From Pelomonas lactea (GTDB lineage Bacteria > Pseudomonadota > Gammaproteobacteria > Burkholderiales > Burkholderiaceae_C): a DNA stretch of 64,000 nt. The position numbers and the translations under genes are program-made. A model generated the notes under the pieces. The model did no database searches, was not told where the DNA came from, and saw nothing but the letters and a program-made list of their open reading frames with translations. Numbering within the stretch: position 1 is the first letter of the stretch; each line of letters begins with the position of its first letter. Positions 58,809-64,000 of the stretch are shown one piece after another. Location of the stretch: contig NZ_JBIGHX010000005.1 in the NCBI RefSeq assembly GCF_043555885.1, forward strand, positions 124,001 to 188,000. The letters run 5' to 3'.

Positions 58809-59726
58809 TCAGCGCGCGTCCAGCTCGCGGTGGCGCTTCAGCACATGGCCGTGGTGGCCGAACTGGCGCGCCAGCATCTCCACGAGGTACACCGAGCGGT
58901 GCTGCCCGCCCGTGCAGCCGATGGCGACCGTCAGGTAGCTGCGCTGGTCGGCCGCGAAGTTGGGCAGCCAGCGCGACAGGAAGCCGGCGATCTGGCCCAT
59001 CATCAGCCCCACCTCGGGCTGCGCTGCCAGATAAGCCGCCACCGGCGCGTCGCGCCCGGTCAGCGGGCGCAGCTCGCGGTCGTAGTAGGGGTTGGGCAGC
59101 ACGCGCACGTCGAACACGAAGTCCGCGTCGCTGGGCACGCCGTGCTTGAACGCGAAGCTCTCGAACACCAGCGTCAGCTGGTTGCTGGCCTCGGGGCCCA
59201 CCAGGTCGCCCAGCCACGCGCGCAGCTGCGCCGGGCGCAGCTGGCTGGTGTCGATGACGGTGGACTCGGCCTTCAGCCCGCCCAGCAGCTCGCGCTCCAG
59301 CTTGATGGCGTCCAGCAGCAGGCGGTGCTTGTCCTCCTCCGCGCCGTCCAGCCCGCCGAAGGCCGTGTCGCGGCCCTGATGGCGCAGCGGGTGCGGGCGG
59401 CGCGTCTCGGAGAAGCGGCGCATCAGCGCCTCGTTGCTGGCGTCCAGGAAGATGGAGCGCACCCGCACGCCGCTGGCGCGCAGCTGCTTGAGCAGCGGCA
59501 GCATCAGCGGCAGCGAGCCGGCCGAGCGCACGTCCACCGCGATGGCGACGCGGCGCTCGCCGCGCTGCTGCTCCAGGTTCAGGAAGTCCAGCAGCAGCTC
59601 GGCCGGCAGGTTGTCGACGCAGAAATAACCCGCGTCCTCCAGCGCATGCATGGCCACCGACTTGCCGCCGCCGGACATGCCGGTCAGCAGCACCACGTCA
59701 CCCTGCAGCTCTTGTTCCGGGCTCAT
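58809..59726 (-). CDS. rapZ: RNase adapter protein / nucleotide-binding protein RapZ
   Basis: The protein has 305 residues. Walker A is GMSGGGKSVAMHALEDAGYFCVDNLP at 16-41. FLDASNEALMRRFSETRRPHPL and the C-terminal GCTGGQHRSV motif are typical of RapZ/YvcJ. In enterobacteria it controls amino-sugar synthesis through small RNAs. Its start overlaps the recN stop by four bases. Confidence 0.95.
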   Translation of the reverse strand: MSPEQELQGDVVLLTGMSGGGKSVAMHALEDAGYFCVDNLPAELLLDFLNLEQQRGERRVAIAVDVRSAGSLPLMLPLLKQLRASGVRVRSIFLDASNEALMRRFSETRRPHPLRHQGRDTAFGGLDGAEEDKHRLLLDAIKLERELLGGLKAESTVIDTSQLRPAQLRAWLGDLVGPEASNQLTLVFESFAFKHGVPSDADFVFDVRVLPNPYYDRELRPLTGRDAPVAAYLAAQPEVGLMMGQIAGFLSRWLPNFAADQRSYLTVAIGCTGGQHRSVYLVEMLARQFGHHGHVLKRHRELDAR

Positions 59727-61426
59727 GATCGGGCCTTCTTCGCCTTGGCATTGGTGGTGGAGGCCGCCAGCATCTCCTGCGCATGGGCGAGGCTGGTGGA
59801 CGAGAGACGTTCGCCGCCCAGCATGCGCGCGATCTCGGCCACGCGCGCCTCGCCGTGCACCGGCGCCACGCGGCTGGCGGTGGCGCCATCCTGCAGGCTC
59901 TTGGCGACCACCAGATGACGGTCCGCGCACGCGGCCACCTGCGGCAGGTGCGTGACGGCCAGCACCTGGCGCTGCCCGTCGGCCGCATGCCCCAGCTGCT
60001 TCATGAGCCGCCCCACGGTCTCGGCCACGGCGCCGCCAATGCCCACGTCGATCTCGTCGAAGATCAGCGTGCCCGGTGCCTGCCCGTGCGTGTTGGCGGC
60101 CTGGCTGGTCGTCACGGCGATGGCCAGCGCGATGCGCGACAGCTCGCCGCCCGACGCCACCTTGGCCAGCGGCCGCGGCGTGCTGCCGGCATGGCCGGCG
60201 ACGAGGAACTCGGCGGACTCGACGCCCCAGCTCTGCGGGCCGTCGGTGGGCGGCAGCGCGATGTCGAACTGGCCGCCGGCCATGCCCAGCTGCTGCATCG
60301 CCGCCGTGACGGCCGCGGCCAGCTGCGGCGCGGCCTGCCTGCGCGCGCGGCTGGCGGCGGCGGCTTGCGTGTCGAAGGCCCGGCGCGTGGCGGCCAGCGC
60401 GGCCTCCAGCTGCGCGGGGTCGCTGGCGGCGTCCAGCGCGGCCAGCTCGGCGCGCCACTGCGCCAGCAGGCCGGGCAGCTCCTGCGGCTGGCGGCGGTAG
60501 CGGCGCGCCAGCGTCATCCAGGCCGACACGCGCTCGTCCAGCTCGGCCAGCCGCTCGGGGTCCAGGTCGGCCTTGTGCAGGTAGCCGGCCAGCGTGTGGC
60601 TGGCGTCGGCCAGCTGGGCCTGCACGTCGCGCAGCGCCTGCACGGCGGGCAGCAGCCGGGCGTCGTGGTCCAGCACGCGCTCCAGCTGGTCCAGTGCGCC
60701 GGCAGCCAGCGACTGGGCGCTGGGTTCGGCGTCGTCCAGCGCGTCCAGCGCCGACTTGGCCGCGTCAATCAGCGACTGGCCGTGCGACAGCCGGCCATGC
60801 TCGGCGTTCAGCTCGTCCCATTCGCCGTCGGCGGGCGCCAGGCGGTCCAGCTCGGCGATCTGCCAGGCCAGCCGCTCGCGTTCGCGCTGGGCGTCGGCCT
60901 GCAGGCCCTGCGCCTTCTGCAGCGCCTCCAGCGCCTGCTTCCAGGCGGCGTGGGCGCGCGCCAGCGGCGCCGTGTCCAGCCCGGCGAAGCCGTCCAGCAG
61001 CTCGCGCACGGCGGCCGGGCGGGTCAGGCCTTGCCAGGCGTGCTGGCCGTGGATGTCCAGCAGGTGGTCGGCCAGCTCACGCAGCTGCGTCAGCGTGGCG
61101 CTGCCGCCGTTGATCCACGCGCGGCTCTTGCCGGCGGCGTCGATGACGCGGCGCAGCAGCAGGTGGTCGTCAACGTCGAAACCGGCCTCGTCCAGCCAGC
61201 CGCGCAGATGGGCCGGCGTGTCGAACTCGGCCGTGATCTCGGCCTTGGCCGCGCCCTCGCGCACGACGCCCGCGTCACCCCGGCCGCCCAGCGCCAGCTG
61301 CAGCGCATCGATGAGGATGGACTTGCCCGCGCCGGTCTCGCCGGTCAGCACGGCAAAGCCGGGCTCGAAGTCGAGCTCCAGCGTCGGGACGATGACGAAA
61401 TCCTTCAAAGAGAGGTGGCGGAGCAT
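59723..61426 (-). CDS. recN: DNA repair protein RecN
   Basis: This 567-residue SMC-like ATPase acts in double-strand break repair. Walker A is GETGAGKSILIDALQLALGG at 30-49, two coiled-coil arms span about 165-365, and the C-terminal half has LSRIALAIAV (signature) and LIFDEIDVGIGG (Walker B). It lies downstream of nadK, separated by repeat A copy 3, which carries a terminator-like end. Confidence 0.95.
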   Translation of the reverse strand: MLRHLSLKDFVIVPTLELDFEPGFAVLTGETGAGKSILIDALQLALGGRGDAGVVREGAAKAEITAEFDTPAHLRGWLDEAGFDVDDHLLLRRVIDAAGKSRAWINGGSATLTQLRELADHLLDIHGQHAWQGLTRPAAVRELLDGFAGLDTAPLARAHAAWKQALEALQKAQGLQADAQRERERLAWQIAELDRLAPADGEWDELNAEHGRLSHGQSLIDAAKSALDALDDAEPSAQSLAAGALDQLERVLDHDARLLPAVQALRDVQAQLADASHTLAGYLHKADLDPERLAELDERVSAWMTLARRYRRQPQELPGLLAQWRAELAALDAASDPAQLEAALAATRRAFDTQAAAASRARRQAAPQLAAAVTAAMQQLGMAGGQFDIALPPTDGPQSWGVESAEFLVAGHAGSTPRPLAKVASGGELSRIALAIAVTTSQAANTHGQAPGTLIFDEIDVGIGGAVAETVGRLMKQLGHAADGQRQVLAVTHLPQVAACADRHLVVAKSLQDGATASRVAPVHGEARVAEIARMLGGERLSSTSLAHAQEMLAASTTNAKAKKARS

Positions 61427-61459
61427 TTCAGTCGGCTACTGCTCAGTGGAACGTGATGC

Positions 61460-61507
61460 AAAAAATGCTGCGGGCCGAGCGCCGGGCCGCTCCCAAGCCG
61501 GCCCGCA
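61460..61507 (-). terminator. Terminator-like end of repeat A copy 3
   Basis: On the minus strand TGCGGGCCG (61499-61507) pairs perfectly with CGGCCCGCA (61469-61477), followed 3 bases later by TTTTTT (61460-61465). It lies between nadK and recN and could end the nadK transcript. The loop is 21 bases and can form its own hairpin. Confidence 0.65.
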
Positions 61508-61605
61508 GGCGATGTGCTTGCGGCTCGATGCCGCAAGCATCGCCGTCCCGTCGGGGGACCGGCTGGGCGCGCCGCGTTCAGCGGAGCGAGACCGGACGAG
61601 GGGCT
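61469..61605 (-). repeat. Intergenic palindromic repeat A, copy 3
   Basis: It starts at the nadK stop codon and reads in the nadK direction. Its long stem is perfect apart from a 2-base bulge: GCGAT+GCTTGCGGC against GCCGCAAGC+AC+ATCGC (61509-61543). It shares with copy 2 the GGTCTCG and CTGAACGCGG blocks that copy 1 lacks. No coding potential. Confidence 0.85.
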
Positions 61606-62472
61606 TCATAGATACCAGCGGAGCTTGCGACGCAGCGTGGCGTAATAGCTCCAACCCTGGGGGTGCAGGAAGCGCACCTGATGCTGGCTGCGGCGCACGG
61701 TGATGGTGTCGCCGTGCAGCAGGCTGGCCAGGCTCTGCATGTCGAAGTTCACCGACGCGTCGCGGCCGGCCACGATCTCCAGCCGCACCTCGCCGCTGTC
61801 GGGCAGCACGATGGGGCGGTTTGAGAGCGTGTGCGGCGCGATGGGCGCCAGCAGCCAGCCGGCGATGCTGGGGTGCATGATGGGCCCGCCGGCCGACAGC
61901 GCGTAGGCCGTGGAGCCGGTGGGCGACGCGACGATGAGGCCGTCCGCCCGCATGTTGGCGACGAACTGCTCGCCCACCGACACCTTCAGCTCCACCATGC
62001 CCGACGTGCCGCCGCGGCTGACGACCACGTCGTTCAGCGCCAGCCCCGAGAAGATGGACTCGCCGTCGCGCAGCACGCCGCCTTCCAGCATCGCGCGCGA
62101 CTCCACCTCGTAGTCGCCCGCCAGCACCGGCGCCAGCGACTCGCGCCAGCGCTCGATCGGGATGTCCGTGATGAAGCCCAGGCGCCCCTGGTTGATGCCC
62201 AGCAGCGGCACGCCGTGGCGGGCCATCTCGCGGGCGAAGCCCAGCATCGTGCCGTCACCGCCAACGACGACGGCCAGGTCGCAGGCGCGGCCCATCTCGT
62301 CGTGCGACAGCGCGTCGTAACCCGTCATGCCGGTGTTCTGTGCGGTCTCCGCTTCCAGCGACACATCGACGCCGTGGGTGCACAAGAACTGGGCAATTTC
62401 CTCCAGCACCGGCTTGATGCCTGGCGCCTGATGCTTGCCCACGATGGCGACATGTCTGAAGCGCTCGGCCAT
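61606..62472 (-). CDS. nadK: NAD kinase
   Basis: This 288-residue enzyme makes NADP from NAD. The GGDGT motif is in VVVGGDGTMLGFAREM, the LNDVVV substrate loop is near residue 145, and SPTGSTAYALSAGGP is the C-terminal signature. It is divergent from hrcA, a conserved betaproteobacterial arrangement. Confidence 0.96.
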   Translation of the reverse strand: MAERFRHVAIVGKHQAPGIKPVLEEIAQFLCTHGVDVSLEAETAQNTGMTGYDALSHDEMGRACDLAVVVGGDGTMLGFAREMARHGVPLLGINQGRLGFITDIPIERWRESLAPVLAGDYEVESRAMLEGGVLRDGESIFSGLALNDVVVSRGGTSGMVELKVSVGEQFVANMRADGLIVASPTGSTAYALSAGGPIMHPSIAGWLLAPIAPHTLSNRPIVLPDSGEVRLEIVAGRDASVNFDMQSLASLLHGDTITVRRSQHQVRFLHPQGWSYYATLRRKLRWYL

Positions 62473-62527
62473 GCGGCAAATTACACCACAGGGGTATCGC
62501 CTCTCCTGGGAGCCGAAGGCCTGTTCT

Positions 62528-62533
62528 TAGAAT
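62528..62533 (+). promoter_or_regulatory. Putative -10 box of hrcA (leaderless)
   Basis: TAGAAT ends 6 bases before the hrcA ATG at 62540. No Shine-Dalgarno sequence fits between. Transcription would start at about the A of the ATG, giving a leaderless mRNA. No CIRCE inverted repeat was seen upstream. Confidence 0.4.
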
Positions 62534-62539
62534 GGGGCC

Positions 62540-63544
62540 ATGCTCGACGAGCGCTCCAAATCCCTGCTGAAAACCCTGGTCGAACGCTATATCGCGGATG
62601 GCCAGCCGGTCGGCTCACGCACCCTGTCCAAGGCTTCGGGCCTGGAGCTCAGCCCGGCCACCATCCGCAACGTGATGGCCGACCTGGAAGACCTGGGCCT
62701 CATCGCCAGCCCGCACACCAGCGCCGGCCGCATCCCGACGCCGCGCGGCTACCGCCTGTTCGTCGACACCATGCTGACGGCCCAGCCCGGCCGGCTGGAG
62801 CTGGAGGCCCAGTTGCAGCCCGACCAGCCCCAGCGCGTCATCGCCAGCGCCGCGCAGCTGCTGTCCAACCTGTCCAGCTTCGTCGGCGTCGTCACGTCGC
62901 CCAAGAAGCCCAGCGTGTTCCACCACATCGAGTTCCTGCGCCTGGGCGAGCGGCGCGTGCTGGTCATCCTCGTGTCGCCCGATGGCGACGTGCAGAACCG
63001 CGTCATCTTCACCGCGCAAGACCTCACCCAGGCCGAACTCGCCGAGGCCAGCAACCGCCTGAACGCCAGCTACGCCGGCCTGACGCTGGAGGCCGTGCGC
63101 GAGCGGCTGCGCCACGAGGTGGACGCGCTGCGCGGCGAGATCGCCGGGCTGATGAGCGCCGCCGTGCAGGTGGGCACCGAGGCCATGGAACAGCAGGACG
63201 AGCAGGTCATCGTCTCCGGCGAACGCAACCTGCTGACCGTGCAGGACTTCAGCCACGACATGGGCAGCCTGCGCCGCCTGTTCGACCTGTTCGAGCAGAA
63301 GACCCAGCTGATGCGCCTGCTCGACACCTCCAGCCGCGCCGAGGGCGTGCGCATCTACATCGGCGGCGAAAGCCAGGTGGTGCCCTACGAGGAGCTGTCC
63401 ATCGTGTCGGCCCCCTACGAGGTGGACGGCCAGGTCGTGGGCACGCTGGGCGTCATCGGCCCCACGCGCATGGCCTACGACCGCATGATCCAGATCGTCG
63501 ACATCACGTCACGCATGGTGGGCCAGGCCTTGTCGCAGCGCTGA
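62540..63544 (+). CDS. hrcA: Heat-inducible transcription repressor HrcA
   Basis: The protein has 334 residues. The winged helix is at 1-75 (LDERSKSLLKTLVERYIADGQPVGSRTLSKASGLELSPATIRNVMADLEDLGLI). The GAF-like and dimerisation parts follow, with family block SYAGLTLEAVRERL and the C-terminal IGPTRMAYDRMI. It represses groESL/dnaK genes through CIRCE sites and needs GroEL for folding. None of its usual targets is in this window. Confidence 0.96.
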   Translation: MLDERSKSLLKTLVERYIADGQPVGSRTLSKASGLELSPATIRNVMADLEDLGLIASPHTSAGRIPTPRGYRLFVDTMLTAQPGRLELEAQLQPDQPQRVIASAAQLLSNLSSFVGVVTSPKKPSVFHHIEFLRLGERRVLVILVSPDGDVQNRVIFTAQDLTQAELAEASNRLNASYAGLTLEAVRERLRHEVDALRGEIAGLMSAAVQVGTEAMEQQDEQVIVSGERNLLTVQDFSHDMGSLRRLFDLFEQKTQLMRLLDTSSRAEGVRIYIGGESQVVPYEELSIVSAPYEVDGQVVGTLGVIGPTRMAYDRMIQIVDITSRMVGQALSQR

Positions 63545-63556
63545 GCCAAGCCTGAC

Positions 63557-63562
63557 TAGAAT
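63557..63562 (+). promoter_or_regulatory. Putative -10 box of the tRNA gene
   Basis: TAGAAT lies 16 bases before the tRNA 5' end. The same hexamer stands before hrcA and the ABC exporter genes. No good -35 box was found. Confidence 0.4.
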
Positions 63563-63578
63563 CCGCGCCTTCCCTCGG

Positions 63579-63655
63579 GGGCCGTTAGCTCAGTTGGTCA
63601 GAGCAGAGGACTCATAATCCTTTGGTCATTGGTTCAAGTCCAATACGGCCTACCA
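63579..63655 (+). tRNA. tRNA with CAT anticodon (Met or Ile2)
   Basis: This 77-base tRNA has acceptor GGGCCGT/ACGGCCT (first pair G-T), anticodon loop CTCATAA (anticodon CAT), T-loop TTCAAGT and an encoded CCA. It is not the initiator, since the stem lacks three G-C pairs. It may be elongator tRNA-Met or tRNA-Ile whose C34 is changed to lysidine. The stretch TTTGGTCATTGGTTCAAGTC resembles tRNA-Ile2 more, but I cannot decide. Confidence 0.93.
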
Positions 63656-63686
63656 CCCCTGCCCGCCTGCGGGCCCGGTGCGTGTG

Positions 63687-63715
63687 TTGAGGCGCTCCAG
63701 TAGACTGCACAGAAT
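63687..63715 (+). promoter_or_regulatory. Possible promoter of the Phd-type gene
   Basis: TTGAGG (63687-63692) and CAGAAT (63710-63715) are spaced by 17 bases, 31 bases before the antitoxin ATG. The match is moderate only. Confidence 0.3.
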
Positions 63716-63745
63716 CCTGTCATCTACCCACCCAAGGAGCCGGCC

Positions 63746-64000
63746 ATGGGCTTTTCAGCCAGCGATGTGGTGCCCTTCACCCAGGCGCGCGCCAACCTCT
63801 CCGAACTGGCGGACCAGGCCAAGGCCGGCGCCGAGAAGATCATCACCAAGAACGGCGAGAGCTACGTTGCCCTCATCGACGCCGCGCGGCTGGACTACTA
63901 CCACCAGCTGGAGCGCGAGCGCATCCACCTGCTGCTGATTGACGACGCCCAGCGCGGCCTGGCCGACATCGAGGCCGGCCGCACCGTCGAGGCCGATGCC
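63746..64000 (+). CDS. Phd/YefM-type antitoxin (3' end beyond window)
   Basis: The first 85 codons are visible and the frame is open at the edge. The N-terminus VVPFTQARANLSELADQAKAGAEKIITKNGESYVALIDAARLDYY is the Phd/YefM DNA-binding fold. The C-terminal helix would bind a toxin, probably encoded just past the window. AAGGAG lies 6 bases before the ATG. This would be a second toxin-antitoxin module in the window, next to a tRNA gene, a common site for mobile DNA. Confidence 0.85.
   Translation, partial: MGFSASDVVPFTQARANLSELADQAKAGAEKIITKNGESYVALIDAARLDYYHQLERERIHLLLIDDAQRGLADIEAGRTVEADA

Noticed and set aside
63661..63674. Intrinsic terminator after the CAT tRNA
   Set aside because: GCCCGC/GCGGGC can pair, but the loop is only 2-4 bases and no T-run follows, so I do not call it.

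Overview
The window is about 70% GC and almost fully coding. Gene content and order (bolA-hisG, lolB-ispE-tRNA-Gln-prs-rplY-pth, nadK/recN opposite hrcA, mutM-mutY, rapZ, a PHA granule protein) point to a betaproteobacterium of the order Burkholderiales, most likely near Roseateles, Mitsuaria, Pelomonas or Rubrivivax. That placement is inference from gene content and style, not from a database match. No insertion sequence, prophage, CRISPR array or rRNA was seen.

Layout. 1-7.4 kb: a truncated lower-GC hypothetical gene, an aldo/keto reductase with a Sel1-repeat membrane protein, a storage-lipid group (PHA system protein, acyl-CoA-binding protein, wax ester synthase/DGAT), three paralogous small exported proteins, a TPR protein and a TetR regulator. 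7.5-20.5 kb: a YadG/YadH-like ABC exporter, bolA and a split histidine operon. hisG-hisD is separated from hisC-hisB-x-hisH-hisA-hisF by a reversed acyltransferase, a solute-binding-like protein and a ribbon-helix-helix/PIN toxin-antitoxin pair whose toxin overlaps hisC. rsmD, coaD and a ferredoxin follow. 20.5-27.3 kb: a LysR/RidA divergent pair, a DUF1800-DUF1501 pair, a secreted protein of unknown function and an S1/P1 nuclease.

27.3-44.2 kb: one long minus-strand cobalamin operon headed by a cobalamin riboswitch: btuB, cobU, btuF, btuC, btuD, cobB, ExbB-like, DUF2149 (ExbD-like), cobN, bluB, cobO, DUF1636, cbiB, cobC, cobQ. It encodes uptake, late corrinoid remodelling and lower-ligand synthesis. 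There are no corrin-ring genes and no CobS/CobT chelatase partners. CobN carries a signal peptide and a C-terminal membrane segment and sits beside the proton-channel-like pair, which suggests an envelope role for CobN.

44.2-64 kb: housekeeping genes (pth, rplY, prs, tRNA-Gln, ispE, lolB, a TPR protein, mutM, mutY, a chemotaxis receptor, rapZ, recN, nadK, hrcA, a CAT-anticodon tRNA), a GH53 galactanase and a partial Phd-type antitoxin. Among them lies the most unusual locus, at 54.35-57.65 kb: a BlaI-type repressor with a repeated operator, a single protein fusing a BlaR1-type M56 metalloprotease to an S11 D-Ala-D-Ala peptidase/PBP7 domain, and a putatively exported D-amino-acid oxidase whose sequence is circularly permuted. 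The three genes overlap and look like one cell-wall/D-amino-acid response operon.

In the his and cob operons most genes overlap or abut. The larger same-strand gaps there (hisH-hisA, hisA-hisF, btuF-btuC, exbB-DUF2149, cobC-cobQ) are filled by short palindromic repeats that start at or within a few bases of the upstream stop codon. Three families recur in the window. Family A has a long hairpin with compensatory base changes between copies. One copy of family C is inserted inside the cobalamin riboswitch.
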